A stretch of DNA of 64,000 nt, taken from assembly GCF_003387475.1 (NCBI RefSeq), contig NZ_QUNO01000010.1, positions 62,001 to 126,000 on the forward strand, read 5' to 3'. Origin of the DNA: Kutzneria buriramensis. Its GTDB lineage: Bacteria > Actinomycetota > Actinomycetes > Mycobacteriales > Pseudonocardiaceae. Positions 16,500-25,591 of the stretch are shown here, piece after piece (the stretch's first letter is position 1; each line of letters begins with the position of its first letter). The notes beneath the pieces were generated by a model. That model made no database searches and was not told the DNA's origin. It saw only the letters and a program-made list of their open reading frames with translations. A program made the position numbers and the translations under genes.

Positions 16500-16529
16500 A
16501 AAACCCCAGGTCGTACGGCCTGGGGTTTT
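16500..16529. terminator. Bidirectional intrinsic terminator
   Basis: AAAACCCCAGG at 16500-16510 pairs with CCTGGGGTTTT at 16519-16529 around an 8-base loop. The A-run and T-run on the two sides let it work in both directions. It ends the exopolysaccharide operon on the plus strand and tRNA-Asn on the minus strand. Confidence 0.85.
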
Positions 16530-16604
16530 GGCTCCTCCAGCTGGACTCGAACCAGCAACCCTGCGATTAACAGTCGCATGCTCTGCCAATTGAGCTATGG
16601 AGGA
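16529..16604 (-). tRNA. tRNA-Asn (GUU) with encoded CCA
   Basis: The reverse strand gives a full cloverleaf: acceptor stem TCCTCCA/TGGAGGA, discriminator G, encoded CCA, anticodon loop CUGUUAA giving GUU (Asn), and T loop TTCGAGT. Its 3' end abuts the bidirectional terminator. Confidence 0.95.
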
Positions 16605-16748
16605 ATGTTCTGTTGTTCATCGCCTCGCGGTCTCCCGCTCAACTGGTGACAACTGTAGCGCATGCGGGCGAGGGGGTTTCACACACCCCCCTCCAGCGGG
16701 TACGGGTAGGGAGTCACGACGGCGCGGCGGCGAGGCGGAGGACTGACG

Positions 16749-16916
16749 ATGAAGACCTTCCTACTGGGTGTGGCGATCGGCTACGTGTTGGGCGCTCGTG
16801 CAGGTCGGGAGCGGTACGACCAGCTGGTTCAGGCCTACCGCAGGCTCAAGGACCACCCCGCCGTGCAGGGGATGGCGGGCGTGGTCAGAGCGAAGCTGGG
16901 GGCCGGCGAGGCGTGA
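16749..16916 (+). CDS. Small YtxH-like membrane-associated protein
   Basis: This 55-residue protein begins with a short hydrophobic helix ending in GYVLGARAGRERYDQL, a segment common to small actinobacterial YtxH-type proteins, followed by an amphipathic helix. GGAGGA stands 6 bases before the ATG. Its TGA is immediately followed by the complement of the convergent tam stop (TGATCA across both). Function is unknown; the conserved motif and good ribosome site make it real. Confidence 0.7.
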   Translation: MKTFLLGVAIGYVLGARAGRERYDQLVQAYRRLKDHPAVQGMAGVVRAKLGAGEA

Positions 16917-17687
16917 TCAACGTCGCACGCGGGCCACGGCGAACACCCGCCGGAACGGGAACCAGGTGGTGCCGTCGGCCCGCGGCGGATAAACCTTGCG
17001 CAGCTCGACGGCGAGTTCGGCGCGGAACTCCGGCCACACATCCTCGTCGAGAGCGGACTTGATCGGACGCAATGCCGTGCCGGTCACCCATTCGAGGACG
17101 GGATCGGGTCCGGACAGCCGCTGGAGATAGATCGTCTCCCACGCGTCCACCTCGCAGCCGGCCTCGATGAGCACGTCGGCGTAGCCGGCGGGGTCGAGCA
17201 CGGCCAGCGGCTCGCGCAGAGCCAACTCCTCCAACTCGCGCCGCCAGCGCGGCCGGCCGGCGACTTCGCGAATGGTGGTGTGCGACGGCGAGGAGAAGTT
17301 GCCGGGCACCTGCATCGCCAGCCAGGCGCCGTTGGGCAGCTCCCGCGCCCAGCGGCTGAGCAGGGCGGCATGGCCGGGCACCCACTGCAACACGGCGTTG
17401 GTGACGATGACGTCGGTGTCGGCCTGCGGCTTCCAGTCGTTGACGTCGACGACCTCGGCGTCGATTCCGCGTTCCCGCGCGGCGGCGACCATCTCGGGCG
17501 ACGAGTCGGAGGCCTCCAGCGCCGCGCCGGGCCAGCGCTGCCCGAGCGTGACGGTGAGGTTGCCGGGCCCGCAGCCGAGATCGACCACTCGACGGGGTGA
17601 TTCGGCGCCGATGCGGGCGACGAGGTCATGGAACGGGCGCGCGCGATGGTCGCCGAACGCGAGGTACTGGGCGGGATCCCACATCAC
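16917..17687 (-). CDS. tam: Trans-aconitate 2-methyltransferase
   Basis: The 256-residue class I SAM methyltransferase opens with [16 protein letters not shown], the hallmark of Tam. The SAM-binding [12 protein letters not shown] is at about 35-46, followed by the acidic SDSSPEM. Tam methylates trans-aconitate, a by-product that inhibits aconitase, giving a monomethyl ester. The start is doubled (MM), so 17684 is equally possible. An AAGGAGG lies 8 bases upstream of the 17687 start. Confidence 0.85.
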   Translation of the reverse strand: MMWDPAQYLAFGDHRARPFHDLVARIGAESPRRVVDLGCGPGNLTVTLGQRWPGAALEASDSSPEMVAAARERGIDAEVVDVNDWKPQADTDVIVTNAVLQWVPGHAALLSRWARELPNGAWLAMQVPGNFSSPSHTTIREVAGRPRWRRELEELALREPLAVLDPAGYADVLIEAGCEVDAWETIYLQRLSGPDPVLEWVTGTALRPIKSALDEDVWPEFRAELAVELRKVYPPRADGTTWFPFRRVFAVARVRR

Positions 17688-17703
17688 AGGCCTCCTTGCA
17701 AAC

Positions 17704-17713
17704 CGTACGTACG
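17704..17713. promoter_or_regulatory. Palindrome and -10-like box before tam
   Basis: CGTACGTACG, self-complementary, lies 17 bases upstream of tam and just downstream of a TATAAAA sequence on the minus strand. The arrangement resembles a promoter with an operator overlapping the start of transcription. No regulator is evident. Confidence 0.35.
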
Positions 17714-17758
17714 TCTTTTATAGCGCACCTACGGCTCCCCGACCAGACCCACCGCCCG

Positions 17759-18253
17759 TCAGTGCAACCGAGCGGACACCTGCGCGGCGAGCTTGGCCAC
17801 GGCCGCCGGATCGACGCCGGCATCGGCCCTGACCTGGAGGATCGTGCCGTCCTGGCCGGGCACCCGCCGCTTGATGAACCACACGCCGCCGCCGGGCAGC
17901 TCGTGGCGGTGCCGGTCCACGATCGACCCGGTGACGCGCCGCTGCACCGCCTCCGGCAGCTTCCCGGGGTTCTCCAGCGGGTACCGGCGCGGAGGCTGGT
18001 CGGTGAGCAGCACCGCGGTGCCGGCGGTCCCGCTCGTCGCGGCGGCGACGACCGTCAGCGCGTTGCCGTCCCACGTCGCCTTGCTGACCAGATGCCAGCC
18101 CAGGCGCTCCTCACCCGGCAGCCACAGCCCCAGCGACGTCGCCACCACCGGCTCGCCGCCGGACGTGCAGCTCGCCGCCACGCTCTCGTTCGCGGCCAGC
18201 TGACCGGCGAACCCCTCAGGGAGCCCGGTCAGCCGTCGGCGCAGCCAGCTCAA
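17759..18253 (-). CDS. Conserved actinobacterial protein of unknown function, coupled to dnaG
   Basis: A 164-residue soluble protein with no signal peptide and no motif I can name. It starts MSWLRRRLTGLPEGF and continues with an alternating beta pattern. The start must be the TTG at 18253, which overlaps the dnaG stop as TTGA; longer frames run backward into dnaG. Translational coupling to primase argues that it is a real gene. Confidence 0.6.
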   Translation of the reverse strand: MSWLRRRLTGLPEGFAGQLAANESVAASCTSGGEPVVATSLGLWLPGEERLGWHLVSKATWDGNALTVVAAATSGTAGTAVLLTDQPPRRYPLENPGKLPEAVQRRVTGSIVDRHRHELPGGGVWFIKRRVPGQDGTILQVRADAGVDPAAVAKLAAQVSARLH

Positions 18254-20151
18254 AACCCACCGATCCCCTGCTCGCGCAACGCCTTCCGGTACTGCTCCAG
18301 CGCCACCAGGTCGCCGAACAGCTCGCGGTACTCGTCCACGTTCTCGATGGGCGACAGCCGTTGCAACCGCGACTTGAGGTCTGCGACCTGCTTGGCCACC
18401 AACGTCTCCTGGAGCCGCGCGACGATCACCTCGACGTAGCGGATGTCCACTTCGGACTTCACCTGCAACGGCTCGACGGCCAGCTCGGTCAGCAGCGACC
18501 GCAGGCTCTGGTGCTGCAGCTGCTGTCCGACGGCGTCGACGAAGGCGGGCCCGGAGATGCCGCACGACGCCCCGCCGGCGGCGATGATCCCGCGGTGCAG
18601 CTCCAGGTACGCCGGGTCGCTGAACGAGTCCTCGGGCAGCGAGTCGTAGTACGGCCCGGCCAGCGCCGGCGCCTGGAGGGCGACCTTGAGCGCCTCACGC
18701 TGCGTCCACAGCGCCGGGTCGTCCCGACGCGGCCGCGCGGGCCCGGCAACGTCGAGCCCCAGCGCGCCCTGGCTCGGATCGGCCACCTGCACGCGGCGGC
18801 CGCGCCGTGCTGGCTCACTGCCGCCGGCGGACTCCCGCACGCGCCGCACGACGGTGTTGGTGTCCTCCCAGCCGACCCAGCCAGCCAGCTGCCGCGCGTA
18901 CTCGTCCCGCAGCGACACGTCCTTGATCTGCGCGACCATCGGTACCGCGCGGCGCAACGCGTCCACGCGCCCCTCTGCGGTGTCGAGGTCGTGCTCAGCG
19001 AGCAATGCCTTGATGGCGAACGTGAACAGCGGCTGGCGGCGTGCAACCAGGTCGCGCACAGCCGTCTCGCCCTTGGCCTGCCGTAGCTCGCAGGGGTCCA
19101 TGCCGTCCGGGGCGACGCAGATGAACGTCTGCGCGGCGAACTTCTGCTCGTCCTCGAACGCCTTCAGCGCCGCCTTCTGCCCGGCGGCGTCGCCGTCGAA
19201 GGTGAAGATGACCTCGCCCCGGAACGCGTCATCGTCCATCAACAGCCGCCGCAGCACCGAAATGTGGTCGCTACCGAAGGCGGTCCCGCACGCGGCGACG
19301 GCGGTCGGCACGCCGGCGGCGTGCATCGCCATCACGTCGGTGTAGCCCTCGACCACCACGACCTGGTGCCGCCGCGCGATCTCCCGCTTGGCCAGGTCGA
19401 TGCCGAACAGCACCTGGGACTTCTTGAAGATCGGCGTCTCCGCCGTGTTGACGTACTTGGCCTCGATCCGGTCGTCGTCGAACAGCCGGCGCGCGCCGAA
19501 GCCGACGACGTCGCCGCCGAGGTCCTTCAGCGGCCACAGCAGCCGGCGGTGGAACCGGTCCATCGGCCCGCGCTGCCCCTCGCGCGACAACCCGGCCTTG
19601 TACAGCTCGTCCAGCTCGAAGCCGCGCCCCAGCAGGTGCTTGGTCAGCGAGTCCCAGCCGGCGGGCGCGAAGCCGCAGCCGAACAGGCTGGCGGTCGCCT
19701 CGTCGAAGTCCCGCTCGGCGAGGTACGCCCGCGCCTTGAGGGCATCGGGCGTGCGCAGCTGCTCCATGTAGAACTCGGAGGCCGCCCGGTGCGCCTCCAG
19801 CATCCGGCTGCGGGTGCCGCGGTCGCGCTGCACGCTCGCGCCGCCGCCCTCGTAGGTCAGCTGGATGCCGACCCGCTCCGCGAGCCGCTCCACCGACTCC
19901 ACGAAGCTGAGGTGATCGATCTTCATCACGAAGGCGATCACGTCGCCGCCCTCGCCACAGCCGAAGCAGTGGAAGGTGCCGTGCGTCGACCGGACGTTGA
20001 ACGAGGGCGTCTTCTCGTCGTGGAACGGGCACAGCCCCTTCAACGCGCCGCCGCCGGCCCTGCGCAGGGCGACGTACTCGCCGACCACCTCGTCGATCCG
20101 GTTGCGGTCGCGCACCTCGGCGATGTCACTGTCCCGGATGCGTCCTGCCAC
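18250..20151 (-). CDS. dnaG: DNA primase
   Basis: This 633-residue primase has a CHC2 zinc finger (CPFHDEKTPSF ... CFGCGEGGD, about residues 40-65), the RNA polymerase core with TOPRIM motif (VVVVEGYTDVMAMHAAGV, about 250-267), and a C-terminal helicase-interaction domain. It synthesises RNA primers at replication forks with DnaB. I chose the GTG at 20151 (giving the family-typical AGRIRDSDIAEVRDRN start) over upstream ATGs that add a non-conserved leader. It precedes a coupled unknown gene; dgt, its usual neighbour, lies across the inserted sigJ/serpin block. Confidence 0.96.
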   Translation of the reverse strand: MAGRIRDSDIAEVRDRNRIDEVVGEYVALRRAGGGALKGLCPFHDEKTPSFNVRSTHGTFHCFGCGEGGDVIAFVMKIDHLSFVESVERLAERVGIQLTYEGGGASVQRDRGTRSRMLEAHRAASEFYMEQLRTPDALKARAYLAERDFDEATASLFGCGFAPAGWDSLTKHLLGRGFELDELYKAGLSREGQRGPMDRFHRRLLWPLKDLGGDVVGFGARRLFDDDRIEAKYVNTAETPIFKKSQVLFGIDLAKREIARRHQVVVVEGYTDVMAMHAAGVPTAVAACGTAFGSDHISVLRRLLMDDDAFRGEVIFTFDGDAAGQKAALKAFEDEQKFAAQTFICVAPDGMDPCELRQAKGETAVRDLVARRQPLFTFAIKALLAEHDLDTAEGRVDALRRAVPMVAQIKDVSLRDEYARQLAGWVGWEDTNTVVRRVRESAGGSEPARRGRRVQVADPSQGALGLDVAGPARPRRDDPALWTQREALKVALQAPALAGPYYDSLPEDSFSDPAYLELHRGIIAAGGASCGISGPAFVDAVGQQLQHQSLRSLLTELAVEPLQVKSEVDIRYVEVIVARLQETLVAKQVADLKSRLQRLSPIENVDEYRELFGDLVALEQYRKALREQGIGGF

Positions 20152-20194
20152 AACAGTCGAGTGTAGGCGGCCGCCCATGCGGCAGGATCGGGGC

Positions 20195-21100
20195 ATGTCC
20201 GTCGCACCCGACGATCTGGCCGCCGCCTTCGACACGCACCGCACGCACCTGCTCGGCGTCGCCTACCGCATCACCGGACGCTTCGGTGAGGCGGAGGACG
20301 CCGTGCAGGAGGCGTGGCTGCGGCTGGCGGCGCATCCCGAGGGCATCCGCGACCTGCGCGCATGGCTGACGACCGTGGTCGGCCGGATCTGCCTGGACCA
20401 GCTCAAGTCGGCGGCGGCGCGCCATGAGCGCTACGTCGGCTCCTGGCTGCCGGAGCCGCTGGTGACGCCGGTCGAGGGCGGCGACCCCCTCGACATCGTC
20501 GTGCAGGACGACGGCGTGCGGATGGCGGCGCTGGTGGTGTTGCACACACTGACGCCGGAGCAGCGGGTGGCCTTCGTGCTGCACGACGCCTTCGGCGTGC
20601 CCTTCCCGGAAATCGCCGAGACGTTGGGCTGCGCGCCGGCGACGGCCCGCCAGCACGCGTCCCGGGCCCGCCGCATCGTCGAGGACGCCGACGTGCCGCC
20701 CCGAGCCGACCTGGACACCCAGCACGCGGTGCTGACGGAGTTCCTGGCCGCGGTCGCCGGCGGCGACATCGAGCAGGTGCTGCGGGTGCTGCACCCGGAC
20801 GTCGTCATGGTCGGCGACGGCGGCGGCCGCGCCAAGACCGCCATCAACGTCATCACCGGCCGGGACAAGGTCGCCCGGTTCTTCCTCGGGCTCCGCTCGA
20901 TGTACGGGCCGCAAACGCTTGCGAGCTTCCGGTTCGCGCTGGTCAACGGCGATCTGGGCCTGGTGCTGCCGGCCGGTCACGGACCGGACGCCCGTGTGAG
21001 CACGTTCGTGGTCCGCGACGGCCGGCTGACCGCCTGCTACGACGTGGCCAACCCGGACAAGCTCACACACGTGGAATTCGGCACGCCTCCCCGGACGTGA
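20195..21100 (+). CDS. sigJ: ECF41-group sigma factor (SigJ-like)
   Basis: The 301-residue product has sigma region 2 (about 10-75), region 4 (about 115-165, with PFPEIAETLGCAPATARQHASRARR) and a SnoaL-like C-terminal extension of about 120 residues. That extension carries the ECF41 signature motifs DGGGR (208-212) and NPDKL (286-290). In ECF41 factors the fused domain replaces a separate anti-sigma factor and tunes activity. The convergent partner is a carboxymuconolactone decarboxylase, the usual ECF41 target. The ATG at 20177 is an alternative start. Its 3' end overlaps the partner gene by 38 bases. Confidence 0.9.
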   Translation: MSVAPDDLAAAFDTHRTHLLGVAYRITGRFGEAEDAVQEAWLRLAAHPEGIRDLRAWLTTVVGRICLDQLKSAAARHERYVGSWLPEPLVTPVEGGDPLDIVVQDDGVRMAALVVLHTLTPEQRVAFVLHDAFGVPFPEIAETLGCAPATARQHASRARRIVEDADVPPRADLDTQHAVLTEFLAAVAGGDIEQVLRVLHPDVVMVGDGGGRAKTAINVITGRDKVARFFLGLRSMYGPQTLASFRFALVNGDLGLVLPAGHGPDARVSTFVVRDGRLTACYDVANPDKLTHVEFGTPPRT

Positions 21101-21629
21101 AGCCCTGCTCGACGATGCCCAGCGCCTGGTTGATCCGGCTGCGCTGGTTCTCCAACGCGATCAGGTACGTCAGCTCGAGGGCGCCGTCATGCCCCAGCTC
21201 CGCGTCCAACTCCTCGACCTGCTCGTCGGTGACGGTGGTCGGCGTCGTGGTCATCGCGTCGGCGTAGGCCAGGGCCTTGCACTCGATGTCGGTGAACTTG
21301 TCCGACGTCCGGTAGTCATCGATCTCGCGCAGCCGGTCGATGTCCAGCCCGCCCAGCCGCTGCACCATGGCGCCGAAGTCCACGCACCACGAGCAGCCCA
21401 GCACCACCGCGACCCGGTACTGCACCAGCTGCCGCAGGCTGGCCGGCAGCCTGGTCGCGGCCTTTTCGATCCACAGCTCGTGCACGCCAGCAGCCTTCAG
21501 CAGGCCGCCGTGTTGGGCGAAAACCGCGTAAGGCTCGGGCACCGCGCCGTAGCGGCGCTTGGCGTACCAGTACATGCCGCGCACCAGCGGGCCGGCGTTG
21601 TCCTTGCGCACCACAGGAATCCTCGTCAT
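21063..21629 (-). CDS. Carboxymuconolactone decarboxylase/AhpD-like protein, ECF41 target
   Basis: About 188 residues with the AhpD-like CxxC pair in LGCSWCVDFG (about residues 79 and 82) and the helical fold of the carboxymuconolactone decarboxylase family, a redox enzyme group. The His that usually follows the CxxC is not evident, so peroxidase-type activity is uncertain. An in-frame ATG at 21635 exists, but the ECF41 promoter ends only a few bases upstream of it. The ATG at 21629 is therefore favoured, probably on a leaderless mRNA. Confidence 0.85.
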   Translation of the reverse strand: MTRIPVVRKDNAGPLVRGMYWYAKRRYGAVPEPYAVFAQHGGLLKAAGVHELWIEKAATRLPASLRQLVQYRVAVVLGCSWCVDFGAMVQRLGGLDIDRLREIDDYRTSDKFTDIECKALAYADAMTTTPTTVTDEQVEELDAELGHDGALELTYLIALENQRSRINQALGIVEQGFTSGEACRIPRV

Positions 21630-21637
21630 ACCCATGG

Positions 21638-21664
21638 GACGAGGAGCCCGCGGCGAGTGTGACA
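21638..21664 (-). promoter_or_regulatory. ECF41-type promoter
   Basis: On the minus strand TGTCACA (21664-21658) is followed by exactly 16 bases and CGTC (21641-21638), the -35 and -10 pattern described for ECF41 sigma factors. It points at the carboxymuconolactone decarboxylase gene, whose ATG at 21629 is 8 bases past the -10. The element occupies the short gap after the serpin stop. Confidence 0.8.
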
Positions 21665-21665
21665 G

Positions 21666-22769
21666 CTACGGGTGCACGACCCGGGCGATGAAGTACGGCA
21701 CACCGGTCTCCCGGTGCCGCACGACCACCAGGAACGGCCGGTCGACGTCCACCACAACCGGTTCCGTCGGCCGCACCATCGACATCGCCCGCACGACCAC
21801 CGCGGTCGCGGCGGCGCCCTCCAGACCCTCTTCGTCGAACTTGAGCACCGACTCGTGCAGCACGTCGTCCACGAATACCCGCGGATCGGGGCAGAGCCGG
21901 GTGAGCCCGGCCTGACCGGCGCGGAACAGCAGACGCACGCCCAGGTCCAGCAGCGGATGCTTGATGCTCGCCCGTGTGCTGACATTGATCTTCGGCATGG
22001 TCAGCTGCACGCGCTGCGAGGACGTCGAGCCCAGCAGGTCGCCCAGCTTGGCGGCGTCGAGCGCGGGCTCGGCGACGGTCAGCGGCTCGTCCGGCAGCAG
22101 CACGACGGCGTCCACGCCGCCGGCCGCCGCCAGCGTGACGACCTGCCAGCCGTCACGGTGGGCGTAACCGAGGCGCTCGGTCTGCCGCATGGTCGGCGGC
22201 TCGTAGCTGCCGGTCGGGGCGTGGAACGGCCGCCGCGCGGTGGCCCCTTCGGCGAAGCGGTGCTGCCAGGCGACCTTCAGGTACAGGGCATTGACCAGGG
22301 TGGCGACCGTCTGCCGGGTGATGCTGCCCGGCGGGATCAGCTCCGGGATCAGGTCGCGGGTGGTCTCCGCGACGTCGGTGTTGATCAGCTTCCTGGCGTC
22401 CTCAGGGGCGTCGGCGAACGGCGCGCCCTTGATCGACCCGGCGGGCCAGCGCGCGAGCTCGTCGGCGAACTCCCGCCGGATCGGCAGATCCTCCAGCGCC
22501 CACAGCGTGTTCGACACGGCCAGCACCGGCGGCTCGCCATGGCCGCTGTCGGCCAACTCGGCCGCCGCGGCCAGCAACGCCGCCTGCGCACCCAGGTTGC
22601 CCGCGGGATCGCCGAGCAGCGCGCCGACGAGTTCGTCGCGACTCGCGCCCTCGGCGCCCTCCGCGGTCAGCCCGAGCGCGGACAGCACCGAGAACGGCGA
22701 CCAGCACAGGTCGTTGTCCGGGTCGGGGTCGACCGCACGGTGCAGGGCGAGGGTGAACGCCAGGTCCAC
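21666..22769 (-). CDS. Serpin-family serine protease inhibitor
   Basis: This 367-residue protein is a full-length serpin: the shutter region near NALYLKVAWQHRF (about 160-172), the breach/hinge EEGLEGAAATA (313-323) and the C-terminal DRPFLVVV. Alignment of the hinge puts P1-P1' at M329-S330, the same pair as human alpha-1-antitrypsin, which would favour elastase- or chymotrypsin-like targets. P14 is Leu (L316) instead of the usual small residue or Thr, which may slow loop insertion. There is no signal peptide, so it is cytosolic, probably guarding against endogenous proteases. Starts at GTG after AGGAGG. Confidence 0.93.
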   Translation of the reverse strand: MDLAFTLALHRAVDPDPDNDLCWSPFSVLSALGLTAEGAEGASRDELVGALLGDPAGNLGAQAALLAAAAELADSGHGEPPVLAVSNTLWALEDLPIRREFADELARWPAGSIKGAPFADAPEDARKLINTDVAETTRDLIPELIPPGSITRQTVATLVNALYLKVAWQHRFAEGATARRPFHAPTGSYEPPTMRQTERLGYAHRDGWQVVTLAAAGGVDAVVLLPDEPLTVAEPALDAAKLGDLLGSTSSQRVQLTMPKINVSTRASIKHPLLDLGVRLLFRAGQAGLTRLCPDPRVFVDDVLHESVLKFDEEGLEGAAATAVVVRAMSMVRPTEPVVVDVDRPFLVVVRHRETGVPYFIARVVHP

Positions 22770-22816
22770 GACACCTCCTGGAGTGGGGGTGCCCCGAGTC
22801 TGCCATCCGCCCGCCG

Positions 22817-23041
22817 CTAACGCCGTGGGTCGCGCAATTTGAGGTTCGCAGATTCCTCCGGAAGTGGACGCGCGCCGGCGCCGCGCGGCCCGTTCGGACG
22901 CGGAACCCGCGGCTCACGGACGCCGGCCAGGCCGCTGCCGTCCCCGCCCGCGGCGCCGCCACCCTTTCGGGTGACACCCGCCAGCACCCGGCGGCGGAAC
23001 AGCCGCCGCAGTCCTCGTCGCACCGCCCGCGCTATACCCAT
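22817..23041 (-). CDS. Small basic protein downstream of dgt
   Basis: A possible 74-residue product with an Arg-rich N-terminus (MGIARAVRRGLRRLFRRR), a Gly-rich middle and a VREPRVPRP segment. It resembles short proteins I have seen near dgt in other actinomycetes, but I cannot name the family. It begins 42 bases after the dgt stop on the same strand. No convincing ribosome site. Confidence 0.4.
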   Translation of the reverse strand: MGIARAVRRGLRRLFRRRVLAGVTRKGGGAAGGDGSGLAGVREPRVPRPNGPRGAGARPLPEESANLKLRDPRR

Positions 23042-23083
23042 GAGACCGAGGGTCCCACCGGCGCTGCCGGTCGGGCACCCGGT

Positions 23084-24340
23084 TCACCGCAGGCAGAACC
23101 GGTCGTACCAGGCGACGGCCTGAGCATCGGTGAGCGAGGCCAACTGGTCGACGACCACCCGCAGCCGAGCGGCGTCGTCGCCGGCCACCAGCCACGCCGG
23201 CCGGAACGCCGGATCGAGCGCATCGGGCGCACCCGCGGACAGCACCTCGGCGAGCTCCATGAGCTGCTGCCGCTGCACCCGCTGTAAAGCGAGCCGGTGC
23301 GGATCACTCATCACGTAGTGCAGCGCGACGGCCTTGAGCAGTGCCACCTCGGCCGCCACCAGCGGCGGCACCGCGAGATCGGCGGCGTACCGGTTGAGCG
23401 GACCGTGGCCGTGCAGCCGCCGCGTCTCCGTGATGGCGGCCGCGGCGAAACGGCCGACCAGTTCGCTGGTCAGCACCTTCAACGCCACCTGGGCCCCCAG
23501 CGAACCGTCGTAGTCGTGCACGGCCAACTCGGCGACGGCCGGCAGCCGCAGCAGCTCGGTCGCGGCATCCTCCAACGCGCCGACCGGCTCGTCGGAGAAG
23601 TGCTTGGCGGCCAACTCGGCCACCGCGGCCCGCTCCACCGGGCTGGCCAGTTCGCTCAGCGAGATACGCCCGGACAGCACGCCGTCCTCGACGTCGTGAA
23701 CCGAGTAGGCGACGTCGTCGGCCCAGTCCATGACCTGCGCCTCCAGGCAGCGCCGACGCTCCGACGCACCTTCCCGCACCCACTCGAAGACGGCCAGGTC
23801 GTCCTCGTACACGCCGAACTTGACCACGCCTGCGGTCCGCGGCCACGGGTACTTGGTGGCCGCGTCCAGCGACGCCCTCGTCAGGTTCAGCCCGTAGCCG
23901 CGCCCGTCGGCCAGCACCTTCGGCTCGAGCCGGGTGAGGATGCGCAGCGTCTGCGCGTTGCCCTCGAAGCCGCCGCACGGCTCCGCGATCACGTGCAGCG
24001 CCCGTTCCCCGTTGTGCCCGAACGGCGGGTGCCCGATGTCGTGCGCCAACCCGGCCGTGTCCACTACGTCCGGATCGCAGCCCAGTTCGGCGCCGATGCC
24101 CCGGCCGATCTGCGCGACCTCCAGCGAGTGCGTCAGCCGCGTCCGCGGCACGTCGCCCTCGCCCGGCCCGACCACCTGCGTCTTGCCGGCCAGCCGCCGC
24201 AGCGCCGCCGAGTGCAGCACCCGCGCCCGGTCCCGGGAGAAGGCGCTGCGGTCCTCGGCCAGCGACCCGGGCAGGGCCGCCCGCTTCGGCGCATCCGCCA
24301 GCAGACGCGCGCTGTCGTGCTCGGTGTAGCCGCCGGTCAA
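23084..24340 (-). CDS. dgt: Deoxyguanosinetriphosphate triphosphohydrolase-like protein
   Basis: The 418-residue HD-superfamily enzyme shows [10 protein letters not shown] (first His), [13 protein letters not shown] (HD pair and second His) and a later [12 protein letters not shown], together the metal site of dGTPases. It hydrolyses dNTPs to nucleoside and triphosphate, adjusting dNTP pools. I set the start at the TTG at 24340, which overlaps the upstream stop as TTGA and yields the family-typical [12 protein letters not shown]-terminus; longer frames run into the neighbour. Confidence 0.92.
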   Translation of the reverse strand: MTGGYTEHDSARLLADAPKRAALPGSLAEDRSAFSRDRARVLHSAALRRLAGKTQVVGPGEGDVPRTRLTHSLEVAQIGRGIGAELGCDPDVVDTAGLAHDIGHPPFGHNGERALHVIAEPCGGFEGNAQTLRILTRLEPKVLADGRGYGLNLTRASLDAATKYPWPRTAGVVKFGVYEDDLAVFEWVREGASERRRCLEAQVMDWADDVAYSVHDVEDGVLSGRISLSELASPVERAAVAELAAKHFSDEPVGALEDAATELLRLPAVAELAVHDYDGSLGAQVALKVLTSELVGRFAAAAITETRRLHGHGPLNRYAADLAVPPLVAAEVALLKAVALHYVMSDPHRLALQRVQRQQLMELAEVLSAGAPDALDPAFRPAWLVAGDDAARLRVVVDQLASLTDAQAVAWYDRFCLR

Positions 24341-24981
24341 CTGACGCTCGCACCGAACTCGTCGGCGGGCGCCTTGGACAACCGGTAGAACAGCAGCGCG
24401 CCGGTCTCCCGGACGATCTGGCTGAACTGGGTCTCCCGGGTGCGCACCATCGGACCGGTGTGCGTGGGCGACACCCCGGCGTCGATGCCCGAGTCCCGCG
24501 CCATGATCTGGGCTCGGAACGAGTGCCAGGGATCGCTCACCAGCACCGCCGAGTTCCACCCGTGATCGCGGTACACGGGGGCTACCGCCCGCAGGCTCTC
24601 CAGCGTGTCGCTGCCGGTGCCCACGGAGACGATCCGGTCCTGCGGAACCCCGTTGTCCGCCAACCACATCTGGCCTGACTCGGCTTCGGTGTAGTGGTCG
24701 CCGGGCTGCCGGCCGCCGACGGTGAGCACGTACTTCACCACGCCGTCGTCGTACAGCGTCTTCGCGTGCTGGAGCCGGGCCTCGAGCGCGTCCGACGGCC
24801 TGCCGTCGTACTGCGCCGCGCCGAGCACGATCGCGACGTCCACCGGGGACCGGTCGTCCAACCGGGCCACCTGCCAGACCCGCACGGCTGTGCCGCCGAT
24901 CACCAGACCGGCCACCAGGATCGCGCCCAGCACGACCCGCAGACACATCCGGCGCACGGTCGACCCAGTCACGAGCCCCAT
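24337..24981 (-). CDS. SanA/YdcF-like DUF218 envelope protein
   Basis: The 214-residue product has one N-terminal membrane anchor (residues about 12-33) and an extracytoplasmic DUF218 domain with [34 protein letters not shown] and [10 protein letters not shown] motifs. The family includes E. coli SanA, YdcF and ElyC, linked to envelope integrity and possibly lipid-carrier metabolism; no reaction is firmly known. ATG at 24981 is chosen because the upstream extension would overlap the response regulator. Overlaps dgt by TTGA. Confidence 0.85.
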   Translation of the reverse strand: MGLVTGSTVRRMCLRVVLGAILVAGLVIGGTAVRVWQVARLDDRSPVDVAIVLGAAQYDGRPSDALEARLQHAKTLYDDGVVKYVLTVGGRQPGDHYTEAESGQMWLADNGVPQDRIVSVGTGSDTLESLRAVAPVYRDHGWNSAVLVSDPWHSFRAQIMARDSGIDAGVSPTHTGPMVRTRETQFSQIVRETGALLFYRLSKAPADEFGASVS

Positions 24982-24985
24982 CGTG

Positions 24986-25591
24986 TCACAGCCAGCCGCG
25001 GTCCTCCGCGAGACGGGCCGCCTCGGCGCGGGTCCTGGCCCCGGTCTTGCCGATGGCCGACGACAGATGGTTGCGCACCGTGCCCTCCGACAGATGCAGC
25101 GTCCTGGCCACGTCCGACACCGTGCCGCCGTCACTGGCGGCGAGCAACACCTCCCTCTCCCGTTCGGTCAGCGGGCTCGCCCCGCTGGCCAGCGACTCCG
25201 CGGCGAGCGCGGGATCCACCACGCGCAGCCCGGCGTGCACCCGCCGGACCGCCTCGACCAACTGCTCCGGCGGCGCGTCCTTGACGACGAACCCGGCCGC
25301 ACCGGCGGCCATGGCCCGCGCCAGGTAGCCGGGTCGACCGAAGGTGGTGCACACCACCACCCGGCAGCCGGGCATCGCCTTGCGCAACTCGGCGGCCGCT
25401 GTCAGCCCGTCCTTCCCGGGCATCTGCACGTCCAGCAGCGCCACGTCCGGACTGGTCCGCTGCGCGGCCGGCACCACCTCGTCACCCGAGCCGACCTCGG
25501 CGACCACCTCGATGTCCGACTCGATGCTGAGCATCGCGGCCAACGCGCCGCGCACCAGCGCCTGGTCGTCGGCGAGCAGAACCCTGATCAC
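24986..25591 (-). CDS. NarL/LuxR-type response regulator
   Basis: The 201-residue regulator has a receiver domain (1-120) with the acidic pocket D8-D9, phosphoacceptor D54 (LLDVQMPG) and a conserved Lys in FVVKDAPP, followed by a LuxR-type helix-turn-helix (about 138-198, LTEREREVLL). The GTG start overlaps the stop of the upstream kinase gene by one base (TAGTG). It is the only regulator beside three paralogous histidine kinases, so it probably receives input from more than one of them. Confidence 0.92.
   Translation of the reverse strand: MIRVLLADDQALVRGALAAMLSIESDIEVVAEVGSGDEVVPAAQRTSPDVALLDVQMPGKDGLTAAAELRKAMPGCRVVVCTTFGRPGYLARAMAAGAAGFVVKDAPPEQLVEAVRRVHAGLRVVDPALAAESLASGASPLTEREREVLLAASDGGTVSDVARTLHLSEGTVRNHLSSAIGKTGARTRAEAARLAEDRGWL

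Noticed and set aside
20120-20195. ECF41 promoter for autoregulation of sigJ
   Set aside because: A TGTCAC with a CGTC nearby exists, but the spacing is about 10 bases, not 16, and the sequence lies inside the dnaG start.
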